Positions 31,518 to 40,101 are shown, numbered from the stretch's first letter. The stretch: 64,000 nucleotides of DNA from Pseudonocardia oroxyli (GCF_900102195.1 NZ_FNBE01000011.1:124001-188000); one strand, 5' to 3'. Notes: generated by a model from the sequence alone, not told the origin. Program-made: numbers and translations.

Positions 31518-32300
31518 TCAGCGTCGCGTGGACGCGTCGGCGGCGAGCTGGCTGCGGAAGTGGTCGAGGCGGGCCGCGTCGGGGACGGCGGCCCGCACGG
31601 GCGCCCCGGCGCCCCGCCAGCCGACCACCGGGCGGATCCCGTGCAGTGCGTTCACGGTCCAGACCTCCGCCTCGGCGAGGCCCGCGGGCGCGCAGCGCTC
31701 CGGGGTGATCGGCACGCCCGCGGCCCGCGCCGCACCGCGGAGCCGCGCGGCGGTGACGCTGGGCAACACCGGCAGGTCGGAGGCGGGGACGCAGAGCCGG
31801 TCCCCGCGCCACCACAGCAGGGCGGAGTGCGCGGCCTCGCGCACGACTCCGTCCGGGCCGGTCAGCAGGGCGTCGTCCGCGCCGTGCGAGACGGCGCGCC
31901 CGCGCAGCCCCGCGAGCAGCGCGAGATCGGGCCCCTTCACCTCGGGGCGGCGGCGGGCGTCGGGTTCGGGTGCCACCCACAGCCGGGTCTCCCGCTGCTC
32001 CGGCGGCGCCGGCCGGATCCAGAGCACGAGGCGGGTGTCCGGGTGGGCCTCGACACGGGGGAACCACCGCCCCGCCCGCGGGAGGGCGGCCTCGGCGTCG
32101 GTGAGGAACGCCCCGAGGTCGGCGGTGGGCAGCCCGAGGGCGGCGCACCCGGCGCGGAACCGGGTCCCGTGCCGGTCGAGGTCTCGCACCCGCCCCCCGA
32201 CGGCGAGGAACGAGTCCACCACCAGGGCCGCCTCGGGCGCGGGCCCGACCTCCTCCGACCAGCGGCCCGGCCCGGCCCAGTGCAGGCGCCGCGCGGTCAC
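31518..32300 (-). CDS. Aminotransferase class IV protein, 4-amino-4-deoxychorismate lyase-like
   Basis: PLP fold-type IV enzyme of 260 residues that would turn aminodeoxychorismate into 4-aminobenzoate and pyruvate. Family text includes VDSFLAVGGRVRDLDRHGTR near the N-terminus, the Lys in RRPEVKGPDLALL and the later ADDALLTGPDGVVREAAHSA and VWTVNALHGIRPV. The GTG at 32298-32300 overlaps the ligase stop (GTGA). The position next to PabAB makes the lyase reading likely; a D-amino-acid or branched-chain aminotransferase role is less likely. With PabAB it gives a complete chorismate-to-PABA route. Confidence 0.83.
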   Translation of the reverse strand: MTARRLHWAGPGRWSEEVGPAPEAALVVDSFLAVGGRVRDLDRHGTRFRAGCAALGLPTADLGAFLTDAEAALPRAGRWFPRVEAHPDTRLVLWIRPAPPEQRETRLWVAPEPDARRRPEVKGPDLALLAGLRGRAVSHGADDALLTGPDGVVREAAHSALLWWRGDRLCVPASDLPVLPSVTAARLRGAARAAGVPITPERCAPAGLAEAEVWTVNALHGIRPVVGWRGAGAPVRAAVPDAARLDHFRSQLAADASTRR

Positions 32301-33790
32301 CACTGCCCCGTCCTCGCCACGAACCGCTGGACCTTGCCGCTGAACGTGCGGGGCAGGGCGGGCACGAAGGTGATGCTGCGCGGCACCTTGAACGCCGCCA
32401 GCCTGCGCCGGGCCAGGGCGAGCAGCTCGCCCTCGAGCTGGGCGTGGCGGTCCGCGGCGGCCGCCGAGACCGCGAACGCGCGCAGCTTGCTCGCGCCGCG
32501 CGCGTCGAGGACCGCGGCGACCACGATCTCCCGCACCGCGGGATGCTCGCCGAGGACGGCCTCGACCTCCTGCGGCGAGACGTTGATCCCACCGACGATC
32601 TCCATGTCGTCCGCGCGTCCGGTGTGGACGAACCGGCCGTCGGCGCGCCGGAACCCGGTGTCGTTCGTCGAGAGCCACCCGTCGACGAGCACCCGGGCCG
32701 TCTCGTCGGGCGCGTCGAGGTAGCGGGACATGACCGTCGGGCCCCGCACCCACAGCCTGCCCGAGACGTCCACCGGGCACGGTCGCCCCGCGCCGTCGCG
32801 CACCTGCAGCGCGTAGCCGGTCAGGGGCCGTCCGATGGTCCCCGGCGCGCGGTCGGCCGGGTCGTCGGCTGCGGTGTCGGCAGAGGTCTCCGCGCAGTAG
32901 GCGCCCCCCACCTCGGTCGATCCGAGCTCGTTCAGCACCGGGGCCCCGAGCAGCTGCTCGGCGCGCGTCCGCACGACGGCGGGCAGCGACTCCCCCGCCG
33001 AGACCGCGACCCGCACCGAGCCGAACGCCTCCCGGTCGGTCTCGGCGACCAGGTTGGCGTAGGCCGAGGGCACCCCGTGCAGGACCGTGACCCGGTGCCG
33101 GTCGACCAGCTCGGCGATCGCCGCCGGGGTCGGTCGCTCGGGGCTCAGCACCGCGGCGGAACCCGAGAACAGCGGGTAGACCAGCGAGTTGCCGAACCCG
33201 TAGGCGAAGAACATCTTGGAGACGGACAGGGTGACGTCCGCGGCCGAGATCCCCAGCATGTCCTCCCCCACCGCCCGGTGGTACGCGGCGAGGTCCCCGT
33301 GGCGGTGCACGGCTCCCTTGGGACGACCGGTGGTGCCGGAGGTGAACTGCACGTAGAGGTCCGCATCGTCCGCCAGGTCGACCGCGGCACCCTCGGCGGC
33401 CCGGTCCGCGGCCGCGACGAGCGCCTCGGGCTCGACCCATCGCTCCGTCGGCCCCAGAGCACCGCCCGGACCGCCCGCCACGACGAGCGCCGGCCCGACC
33501 CGGTCGACCAGCTCGGCCCGCTCCGACCCGCCGAGGTACGGATTGGTCACGACCGCGACCGCACCGGTCCGCGCCACCGCGAGGAACAGGGCGACGAACA
33601 CCGGGCTGTCCACGAGGGCCAGGAGGACGCGCGCACCGGTCCGGACGCCCCGTTCGCGCAGCACGGTCGCGAGCCTCGCCGCCAGGGAGTGGACCTCGCG
33701 GTGCGTCCACGTGCGGTCGCTGTGGAACGCGGCCGAGTCGAGCAGGCCGCGCGCCCGCACCCGCCGCGCGACGACCTCCGCGACGTTCAC
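32297..33790 (-). CDS. Benzoate-CoA-ligase-like AMP-forming acyl-CoA synthetase
   Basis: Adenylating enzyme of 497 residues. The P-loop TSGTTGRPKG is at about 150-159. SKMFFAYGFGNSLVYPLFSG is a signature of the benzoate/4-hydroxybenzoate-CoA ligase branch, and the late motifs STNDTGFRRADG, VGGINVSPQEVE and a C-terminal Lys in SGKVQRF are present. It would activate an aryl acid, presumably the PABA made by the next two genes. It is the first gene of the operon, starting at ATG 33788-33790, 43 bases from the iron box. It could load a carrier protein, but no carrier gene is near, so CoA is the simplest acceptor. Confidence 0.9.
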   Translation of the reverse strand: MNVAEVVARRVRARGLLDSAAFHSDRTWTHREVHSLAARLATVLRERGVRTGARVLLALVDSPVFVALFLAVARTGAVAVVTNPYLGGSERAELVDRVGPALVVAGGPGGALGPTERWVEPEALVAAADRAAEGAAVDLADDADLYVQFTSGTTGRPKGAVHRHGDLAAYHRAVGEDMLGISAADVTLSVSKMFFAYGFGNSLVYPLFSGSAAVLSPERPTPAAIAELVDRHRVTVLHGVPSAYANLVAETDREAFGSVRVAVSAGESLPAVVRTRAEQLLGAPVLNELGSTEVGGAYCAETSADTAADDPADRAPGTIGRPLTGYALQVRDGAGRPCPVDVSGRLWVRGPTVMSRYLDAPDETARVLVDGWLSTNDTGFRRADGRFVHTGRADDMEIVGGINVSPQEVEAVLGEHPAVREIVVAAVLDARGASKLRAFAVSAAAADRHAQLEGELLALARRRLAAFKVPRSITFVPALPRTFSGKVQRFVARTGQW

Positions 33791-33833
33791 CGGAAATCTC
33801 GGGAGACCACTGGAACCGGACCCCCGACTAATG

Positions 33834-33852
33834 TAACCATAGCCTTACCTTA
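33834..33852. promoter_or_regulatory. Iron box (IdeR/DtxR-type operator) in the divergent promoter
   Basis: TAACCATAGCCTTACCTTA matches the 19-bp IdeR/DtxR consensus at about 13 of 19 positions when read on the minus strand (TAAGGTAAGGCTA arm best). It lies between the ligase start (33790) and the hydroxylase start (33961), so one iron repressor could control both transcripts. A second, weaker box is at 35234-35252. Confidence 0.7.
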
Positions 33853-33960
33853 AGCCGCTCCTCGGGCCGGGACAACGTTTTCTCCAGAATTCGGTGCCCC
33901 GCGCCGGGGCGCCCCCGGGCCGCTTTTCGTGCGCTCGAATACATCGACGGAGCCGAGCAG

Positions 33961-35196
33961 TTGACTGCAGACCATGGTGCCCACACTCCCCCCGTCCTGG
34001 TGGTCGGCGCCGGGCCCGTCGGGCTCACCGCGGCCCTCGCCCTGCGCGCCCTCGACATCCCGGTCCGTCTACTGGAGGCCGACCCGCAGGACCGCGTGCG
34101 CCCGGGCAGCCGCGCGCTGTACGTCCACCGCGACTCGCTGACCCTGCTCGACCGGATGCGGCCGGGCCTGGGCACCGCGATCGCGCGCCGGGGCATCCGG
34201 TGGGCCGGGCGCCGCACCCGCTACCGCGGCCACGAGGTGTTCGCGCGCGACCACCGGGACGGCTCGGGGGCCGGGGGGCACGGGCTCCCGCCCTACGCCT
34301 GCCTGCGCCAGATCGAGACCGAGGGCTTCCTCCTCGAGTCCTGCCGGGAGGCCGGCGTCGAGTTCGCCTGGTCGGCGCGGGTGGAGACGGTGCGCAGCAC
34401 CCCCGACGGCGTCGAGGTGCACGCGGCGGACGGCCGGTCCTGGAGCGCCGGGTACGTGATCGCCGCCGACGGGGCCCGGTCCCCGGTCCGGGCCGCGATC
34501 GGCCGCACCATGGTGGGTGGCCGGTCGAACAGCCACCACGTCGTCGTCGATCTGGCCGACGATCCCCGCGTGCCCGAGCCCGCCCTGCGCACCTTCCACT
34601 ATCACCATCCCGGTCTCGGCGGGCGGCACGTCCTGGTCGTGCCGTTCGCCGGCGGCAGGCAGGTCGACCTGCAGTGCAGGCCGGGCGAGGACCCCGAGGA
34701 GTTCCTCGACGAGGCCCGGCTGCGCGACTGGCTGCCGCAGGTGGTCGACCGCGGCTACCTGGACCGGGTGCTGTGGGCCTCGCGCTACCCCTTCCTGCAG
34801 CTGGTGGCGGACTCCTTCGTCGACGAGCACCGCCGGGTGCTGTTGGCCGGGGAGGCGGCGCACCTGTTCGCCCCCTTCGGGGCCCGCGGGATGAACAGCG
34901 GGATCGCCGACGCGGACGCCGCGGCCTCGGCCGTGGCGCTGGCTCTGCGTGCGACCGGCCCCGAACGGGCGCGGGGAGCGGTCGAGGACTACGCGGCCGA
35001 GCGCACGGCGGCAGCCCGCCACAACCGCGACGCGGCGGGGAGGGCCCTGCGCCACATGCGCCCGCGGAGCCCGGCGCTGCGCGGGGCGCAGCGCGCGGCC
35101 GCCGCGCTCTCACCTGCGGTTCCCCGGCTCGGCGAGTGGCTGGAGCGGGCGCCGTACGGGCCACGGACCGCCGCGACCGCTCACGGAACGTACTGA
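33961..35196 (+). CDS. FAD-dependent aromatic monooxygenase (p-hydroxybenzoate-hydroxylase-like)
   Basis: Group A flavin hydroxylase of 411 residues. The dinucleotide motif VVGAGPVGL is at residues 14-22, the DG motif at YVIAADGARSPVR, and the second FAD motif at LLAGEAAHLFAPFGARGMNSG (Glu in place of the usual Asp). It would insert a hydroxyl into an aromatic ring using NAD(P)H and oxygen. The start is TTG at 33961 with GGAG upstream; no better start exists in frame. It is divergent from the PABA/ligase operon across the iron box, so hydroxylation of PABA or its CoA ester to an o-aminophenol-type iron ligand is an attractive but unproven idea. Confidence 0.87.
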   Translation: MTADHGAHTPPVLVVGAGPVGLTAALALRALDIPVRLLEADPQDRVRPGSRALYVHRDSLTLLDRMRPGLGTAIARRGIRWAGRRTRYRGHEVFARDHRDGSGAGGHGLPPYACLRQIETEGFLLESCREAGVEFAWSARVETVRSTPDGVEVHAADGRSWSAGYVIAADGARSPVRAAIGRTMVGGRSNSHHVVVDLADDPRVPEPALRTFHYHHPGLGGRHVLVVPFAGGRQVDLQCRPGEDPEEFLDEARLRDWLPQVVDRGYLDRVLWASRYPFLQLVADSFVDEHRRVLLAGEAAHLFAPFGARGMNSGIADADAAASAVALALRATGPERARGAVEDYAAERTAAARHNRDAAGRALRHMRPRSPALRGAQRAAAALSPAVPRLGEWLERAPYGPRTAATAHGTY

Positions 35197-35233
35197 CTTC
35201 CCGCACGGCTCGTGGTGGCGACCCTACCCTGTT

Positions 35234-35252
35234 GTTTGCTACCCAAACCTCA
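35234..35252 (+). promoter_or_regulatory. Weak iron box before the siderophore-binding lipoprotein
   Basis: GTTTGCTACCCAAACCTCA matches the IdeR/DtxR consensus at about 12 of 19 positions on the minus strand. It ends 15 bases before the ATG of the binding protein. The match is modest, but position and gene function support it. Confidence 0.45.
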
Positions 35253-35267
35253 GATTAGTCTGCCCTC

Positions 35268-36227
35268 ATGAAGCGAATCCTCGGAGCGGTGGCGCTCCTG
35301 CTGGTGCTGGCCGGGTGTGCCGGCGCTCCCGCTCCGGCCGAGCAGGCGCAGGCCCCGGCCGCCGCCGCGTTCCCCGTCACCGTGCAGCACTCGCTCGGAT
35401 CCACCACGATCCCGCAGCAGCCCACCCGCGTGTTCACCCTCGGCCCGTCGGACGCCGACGTCGTCCTGGCACTCGGCGTGACCCCCGTCGGCATCCACAG
35501 CCGCTACGGCTTCGAACGCGGCGTCGGACCCTGGGCCGAAGACAAACTGGGCACGGCCACCCCCACCGTGACGACCGGCCGCGTCCTGCCCCTGGAGACC
35601 ATCGCCGCGGCCAAGCCCGACCTGATCATCAACGTCGCCTCCGGCGGCGACAAAGACGAATACGACACCCTCTCCCGCATCGCCCCCACCATCGCCCTCC
35701 CCGTCGGAGCACAGCCCTACGCACCCAAATGGCAGGACGCGACGCGGCTGATCGCCCAAGCACTCGGCAAACCCGCAGAAGGCGACAAACTCGTCACCGA
35801 CACCGAGACCTACCTCAACGGCGTCGCCGCAGCCAACCCCACCTTCCACGGCAAGACCGCCACCTACCTCGACGTCATGGCCGGCGAGGTCTACGTCGGC
35901 GGCAACCAGGCCACCGTCGTCACCACACTCAAAGAACTCGGCTTCACCGACACCCCCTACGTCGCAGCCCTACCCCCCACCGACACCCAGACACCCCTCT
36001 CCGCCGAACTCCTCCCCCAGATCGACTCCGACATCCTCGTCATCTACGGCTTCGGCGCCAACCAAACCGACACCCTCGCCTCCAACGCAGGCCTCGCCAA
36101 CCTCGGCGCCGTCAAAGCCGACCACGCCTACTTCATGCCCGACCTCGCACTCTCCTCACCCTCCGTCCTGTCCATCCCCTACGGGGTCGACGCCATGCTC
36201 CCCTTCCTCAAGACCGCGACGGGCTGA
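35268..36227 (+). CDS. Iron-siderophore ABC transporter substrate-binding lipoprotein
   Basis: Extracytoplasmic lipoprotein of 319 residues that binds a ferric siderophore and delivers it to an ABC importer. The signal sequence ends in LVLAGC (Cys 17). Family marks are RVFTLGPSDADVVLALGVTP, WAEDKLGTATPTV, ETIAAAKPDLI and ADHAYFMPDLAL. No permease or ATPase gene lies nearby, so it must share one encoded elsewhere. From about 35540 to the end the coding strand becomes markedly poor in G and rich in C and A, with AAA, CTA and GCA codons that neighbours avoid. This suggests a separate origin or recombination. Its 3' end overlaps the convergent gene at 36208 by 20 bases. Confidence 0.92.
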   Translation: MKRILGAVALLLVLAGCAGAPAPAEQAQAPAAAAFPVTVQHSLGSTTIPQQPTRVFTLGPSDADVVLALGVTPVGIHSRYGFERGVGPWAEDKLGTATPTVTTGRVLPLETIAAAKPDLIINVASGGDKDEYDTLSRIAPTIALPVGAQPYAPKWQDATRLIAQALGKPAEGDKLVTDTETYLNGVAAANPTFHGKTATYLDVMAGEVYVGGNQATVVTTLKELGFTDTPYVAALPPTDTQTPLSAELLPQIDSDILVIYGFGANQTDTLASNAGLANLGAVKADHAYFMPDLALSSPSVLSIPYGVDAMLPFLKTATG

Positions 36228-37353
36228 TCGCGCTCTCCGGACCCAGACCACGCGCGGACGGATCGGTCGGCAGGTCGTCCAGCCTGCCGACCATCCCGTC
36301 CACCAACGCCTCCACCGTCCACCGGAACAACGCGCTGGGCTCCCCCGGATCAGGCTGCCAGCGGCGGCTCAACGCGTTGTCCGCCGCCGCCAGCGTGAAC
36401 GACACCACCCGGCTGAGCAGCACGTACGCCTGGTCGGCCGAGAACTGCGGCGCCAACGCCCGGAACCCCGCGATGCTGGCGTCGAACACCCGCAACGTCT
36501 CCGGGTGGTACGGACCGTCGAGCAGATACCGCTCGATCCCCGGATGCCGGGCCGCCAGCTGCCAGGTCTGCTCCGCCACCTCCACCAGGTGCGCCCGCCA
36601 GTCCGTCCCCTCCAGCCGGAACTGGAAGGTCGCATGCGCCCGCGCCGCCGCCAGCGAGTACAACTCCTCCCGAGACCCGACATAGCGATACAGCGCCATG
36701 TCGGTCACCCCGAGCTCCCGGCTCACCCCCGCCATGCTGAACCGGTCCAAACCCTGGGCGATGGCGGTCTCCAGGATGCGGTCGCGGTTGAGCACGAGGC
36801 GAACGGTACCCGGCCCCGGAGGGAGCGAGCGAAGGGCGAGCACTGAACTGCGGAGATGCTCCAGCAGCGCCGCCGCGGTCGCCTCGGCCGCCTGGCGCGA
36901 GGAGTCGACGACGGGCAGGTCCGGGCAGGCCCGGGCGAGGTCCTCGGCCTCCCGCAGCGCACGGGGGAGGACCGCCCGCCGCGTCGGCGCGGGCGCAGCG
37001 CGGAGCTCGTCGCCCGCCGGCAGCGCGGACGAACCCCGCGCCCGGCTCTCGACCCGCCGCGCCAGCGCGTCCGGGTCGGCGGCGAGCCGGATCAGGGCGC
37101 CCGCCCCCTCCCCGAACCGCGGCCGGGCGAGCACCGGATCGCGCGAGACCAGCAGGGCGACGGTCGCGCCCGCCCGTTGGTACCCGTGGAGGAGGATCGA
37201 GATCTGGGCCCGCACGAACGCGTCGGAGGGCCGGGGGTGCACGAACCCCAGCTGCTGGGCGTCGACGAAGGCCGCGGGACGACCCTCCTGCCAGAGCGTC
37301 CGCAGCGCGTGCCATCCCGCGGTGGACTTGCCCACCGCCGTCAGCCCGATCAC
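36208..37353 (-). CDS. P-loop kinase-like domain fused to a TetR family regulator
   Basis: One open frame of 381 residues. It begins VIGLTAVGKST with a Walker A loop, then AAFVDAQQLGFVHP, RAGATVALLVSRD and LPVVDSSRQAAEAT. These match the actinobacterial nucleotide-kinase-like ATPases that carry DADQLG. From about residue 187 there is a TetR domain (RILETAIAQGLDRFSMAGV, ELGVTDMALYRYVGSREELY) with a full ligand-binding part. The GTG at 37351-37353 overlaps the stop of the truncated kinase copy (GTGA). A GTG at 36795 would give a stand-alone TetR of 195 residues, the usual length, but there is no stop between the domains. It may be a true fusion or a recent gene merger after decay. Confidence 0.65.
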   Translation of the reverse strand: MIGLTAVGKSTAGWHALRTLWQEGRPAAFVDAQQLGFVHPRPSDAFVRAQISILLHGYQRAGATVALLVSRDPVLARPRFGEGAGALIRLAADPDALARRVESRARGSSALPAGDELRAAPAPTRRAVLPRALREAEDLARACPDLPVVDSSRQAAEATAAALLEHLRSSVLALRSLPPGPGTVRLVLNRDRILETAIAQGLDRFSMAGVSRELGVTDMALYRYVGSREELYSLAAARAHATFQFRLEGTDWRAHLVEVAEQTWQLAARHPGIERYLLDGPYHPETLRVFDASIAGFRALAPQFSADQAYVLLSRVVSFTLAAADNALSRRWQPDPGEPSALFRWTVEALVDGMVGRLDDLPTDPSARGLGPESAISPSRS

Positions 37354-37664
37354 CCGGCGACGGGGATCGACGGCGGCGGACCCGTCGGCACCTCCCCCGC
37401 TCCCGGCGCCGCGATCAGGCACCGACCGAGCAGACCGGCCACGGTCTGCGCGGGGGTGTGGTCCGTCGTGTCGACCGGCTCACCGATCCCCGTCCGGTCG
37501 AGGAGCCGGGCGTAGCGCTGCAACTCGTCGAGCAGCTCGGGCGAGGATCCGCGCCCGAGGAACCGTCCGGGGAGGACGTCGTCACGGCAGGACAACCGCA
37601 CCCGGTCGAGAGGCACGCCGTCGAGCGGGGGCCCGGCCCGCACGTGGTGGTCGAGCCCACGCAC
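37350..37664 (-). pseudogene. Truncated P-loop kinase-like protein (C-terminal part only)
   Basis: The frame gives VRLSCRDDVLPGRFLGRGSSP then ELLDELQRYARLLDRTG and VDTTDHTPAQTVAGLL, the C-terminal lid and last helix of the same kinase-like family as the next gene. The Walker A half is missing: upstream the frame meets a stop just before 37670, and no P-loop is seen in any frame. It is read as the tail of a first tandem kinase copy. Its stop overlaps the next start, so residual coupling is possible. Confidence 0.6.
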
Positions 37665-37836
37665 AGCGTGGGCATGGTGTCAGCCATGCGCGGCCGGCGG
37701 AGCCCGATGATCACGAGGATCCCCCACAGCCCGGACGACGGGTCCGGGGCACGTCGTCGGTGTCGCACACCACCGTAGGCGCGCCGCCGGGGTCTCGCGC
37801 TGGGTTTGCCCGAGGCCCCACGACGACGCCGACGGG

Positions 37837-38256
37837 TCACCCGGTGGCCACGGCCCGGTCGTAGGCGGCCCGGGCGGAGATGATCTGTTCCTGGTAGGTC
37901 TCGGTCCAGGCCACCAGGGGCTTGATGGTGTCGTGCAGCGTGCAGCCCAGGTCGGTGAGCGAGTAGTCGACGCGCGGCGGAACGGTGGCGTGCACGTAGC
38001 GGTGGACCAGGCCGTCTCGTTCGAGCTGGCGCAGGGTGACGGTGAGCATCCGCTGGCTGACCCCGTCGATCTCCTTCTTCAGCTCCGTGAAGCGCATGGT
38101 CCGGCGCTCCAGCAGGGCGATGACCAGCAGGGACCACTTGTCCGCGATCCGGTCGAGGATCTGGCGGACCTCGCAGTTCTGGCGGGCGTCCCACTGGAAC
38201 GGGTCGTCGTCGGTCACCGCGCAGGAACCGGGTTCTTCCGAAGTGCCGTCTTCCAT
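37837..38256 (-). CDS. HxlR family transcriptional regulator
   Basis: Winged-helix regulator of 139 residues with all HxlR marks: CEVRQILDRIADKWSLLVI, RFTELKKEIDGVSQRMLTVTL, LRQLERDGLVHRYVHATVPP and VDYSLTDLGCTL. Members often bind quinones or aldehydes through a conserved Cys (here Cys 28) and repress a divergent gene. It is divergent from the MFS transporter, with about 60 bases between the starts, so it probably controls that transporter and itself. An AT-rich GTATCAAGAAGTAAC at 38287-38301 is a candidate operator or -10 region. Confidence 0.92.
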   Translation of the reverse strand: MEDGTSEEPGSCAVTDDDPFQWDARQNCEVRQILDRIADKWSLLVIALLERRTMRFTELKKEIDGVSQRMLTVTLRQLERDGLVHRYVHATVPPRVDYSLTDLGCTLHDTIKPLVAWTETYQEQIISARAAYDRAVATG

Positions 38257-38315
38257 GGCTCTGGATGGTGACGCACGATGCGGTCGGTATCAAGAAGTAA
38301 CTCATGGGGGAACCG

Positions 38316-39689
38316 ATGACCGCGACCGACCGCCTGTCCGCCCGGGCCTGGGCCCTGCTGCTCGTGCTGTCCGGGGCGATCTTCCTGGAGGGGGTCGACA
38401 TCTCGATGATGGGCGTCGCCCTCCCGTCGATGCGCGCCGACCTCGCGCTGAGCACCGGGGAGCTGCAGTGGGTCGTGAGCTCCTACGTGCTGGGCTACGG
38501 CGGGTTCGTGCTGCTCGGCGGCCGCGCCGCGGACCTGCTCGGGCGCCGCCGGATGTTCCTGGTGATGCTGGGGGTGTTCGTCGTGTTCTCCGGGCTGGGC
38601 GGGGTGGCGACGGAGGGCTGGATGCTCGGCGCCGCCCGCTTCGTGACGGGCGTCGCCGCGGCGTTCACCGCCCCCGCGGGCCTGTCGATCATCACCACCA
38701 CGTACGCCCGCGGGCCCGCCCGGGACCGGGCGGTGCTGGTGTACGCGGGCGCGGCGGCAGGCGGGTTCTCGCTCGGGATGGTGGTGGGCGGGCTGCTCAC
38801 GGCGCTGCACTGGCGCTGGGTGTTCTTCGCACCGGTCGTGCTGGCGACGGTGATCCTGGCGGCGGCGGCCGCGGTGGTCCCTCGTGACGGCGGTGCGCGC
38901 CGGGCGGGGGCGCGGTTCGACCTGGTGGGCACGCTCCTGCTCACCGTCGGGATGTCGCTGCTGATCCTGACCGTGGTGCACGCGCCCGAGGTGCCGCTCG
39001 CCATCAGCCTGCTCACCGGCGCCGGCGCGGTCGCGGGGTTGGTCGCGTTCCTCGCCGTCGAGCGGCGTCGCCCGGAGCCGCTGCTGCGGCTGGGGATCCT
39101 GCGCGTGCCGGGCGTGGCCCGGGCGAACCTCGGAGCCATGGCCCTGGTCGGCTCCTTCATGGCGTTCCAGTTCTCCGCGGTCCTGTTCCTGCAGGAGCAG
39201 CTGGGCTGGTCCTCGATCGAGACGGGCCTGCTGCTGGCCATCGGCGGGCTGGACGCGGTCCTCGCCCCGACACTCGCCCCGCCGCTGGTCCGCCGCGTCG
39301 GCAACGGGAGGGTCCTGGTCGCGGGGCTCGGGCTCGCCGCCGTCGGGTACCTCGGGTTCCTGCCGCTCGACGGCACGGTCTCCCTGATGGCGGCCGGGCT
39401 GCTGGCGATCAGCGTGGCGTTCGCCCTGGCCTACGGGCCCCTCACCCTCGTCGGCACCGACCGCGCCGAGGAGTCCGAGCAGGGGCTGGCCGGTGGTCTC
39501 ATGACCATGTCCTTCCAGTTCGGAGGGGCGATCGGCCTCGCGGTCGCGACCGCCGCGGTGGTGAGCGCGGACCTGCGAGCCGGGATCGTGGTCGCGGTGG
39601 CACTGGCGGTCGCCGGCGTGGCGGTGACGGCTCCGCTCGCCCGACACGGGGCGGCCGAGCCGGCGGGGGTGGCCCGGGCGGCGCGATGA
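38316..39689 (+). CDS. MFS drug-type transporter (DHA2-like)
   Basis: Membrane transporter of 457 residues, with 12 to 14 predicted helices. Motif A (GRAADLLGRRRMFL) and the opening LEGVDISMMGVALPSM are typical of the proton-linked DHA2 group, such as actinorhodin or methylenomycin exporters. ATG at 38316 is preferred because GGGGGAA lies 5 bases upstream. ATG at 38304 adds 4 residues. It is divergent from the HxlR regulator, the usual arrangement for a ligand-induced efflux pump. The substrate is unknown. Confidence 0.9.
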   Translation: MTATDRLSARAWALLLVLSGAIFLEGVDISMMGVALPSMRADLALSTGELQWVVSSYVLGYGGFVLLGGRAADLLGRRRMFLVMLGVFVVFSGLGGVATEGWMLGAARFVTGVAAAFTAPAGLSIITTTYARGPARDRAVLVYAGAAAGGFSLGMVVGGLLTALHWRWVFFAPVVLATVILAAAAAVVPRDGGARRAGARFDLVGTLLLTVGMSLLILTVVHAPEVPLAISLLTGAGAVAGLVAFLAVERRRPEPLLRLGILRVPGVARANLGAMALVGSFMAFQFSAVLFLQEQLGWSSIETGLLLAIGGLDAVLAPTLAPPLVRRVGNGRVLVAGLGLAAVGYLGFLPLDGTVSLMAAGLLAISVAFALAYGPLTLVGTDRAEESEQGLAGGLMTMSFQFGGAIGLAVATAAVVSADLRAGIVVAVALAVAGVAVTAPLARHGAAEPAGVARAAR

Positions 39690-39714
39690 CCTCGGGGTCA
39701 CCACCGCCTCGGGG

Positions 39715-40086
39715 GCGGGCCAGCCCCCCGAAGAACGACATGGCGGGCACCACGCTCACCCCCGCCGCGCGCGCCGTCGCGCCCAGCTCCGCAGCCAGGG
39801 CGCGGACGGGGCCTGCTCGGCCGACACGTCGAGGTAGTGGGCACCCGCCCGGACCGCGGCCGCCGCCACGGGGACGGCGGTGTCCAGGAACGGACCGGCC
39901 ACGTTGATCACCACGTCCGCTCCGGCGAAGGCGGCGGCCAGCGCCGCCGGGTCGTCGGTCGCGGCGGGGCGGGCCTCGTATCCGGTCGCGGCCAGGCGCG
40001 TGGCGTCACGACCGGAGACGACCGGCTCGATGCCGCGGCGCCGCAGCTCGGCGACCACGAACCGTCCGGTGTGGCCGTAGGCGCCG
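39715..40086 (-). pseudogene. Saccharopine-dehydrogenase-like oxidoreductase, truncated at both ends and frameshifted
   Basis: One minus frame reads GAYGHTGRFVVAELRRRGIEP, ADVVINVAGPFLDTAVPVAA and AGAHYLDVSAEQA, the Rossmann part of saccharopine-dehydrogenase-like enzymes. It then shifts to another frame near 39820 that reads ELGATARAAGVSVVPAMSFF and GGLA, the normal continuation, and ends abruptly. The first ten or so residues before GAYGHTG are missing, cut at the junction with the GlxA-type gene near 40090. It is non-functional as read. Confidence 0.75.
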
Positions 40087-40101
40087 TCCTGGCTGCCCCG
40101 C

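Noticed and set aside
29379..32723. Plus-strand open frame of over 1100 codons
   Set aside because: It is antisense to pabAB, the lyase and the ligase, whose proteins match known families. Its own translation is low-complexity Arg/Gly/Pro/Val-rich text with no domain. Such frames are common in GC-rich DNA.
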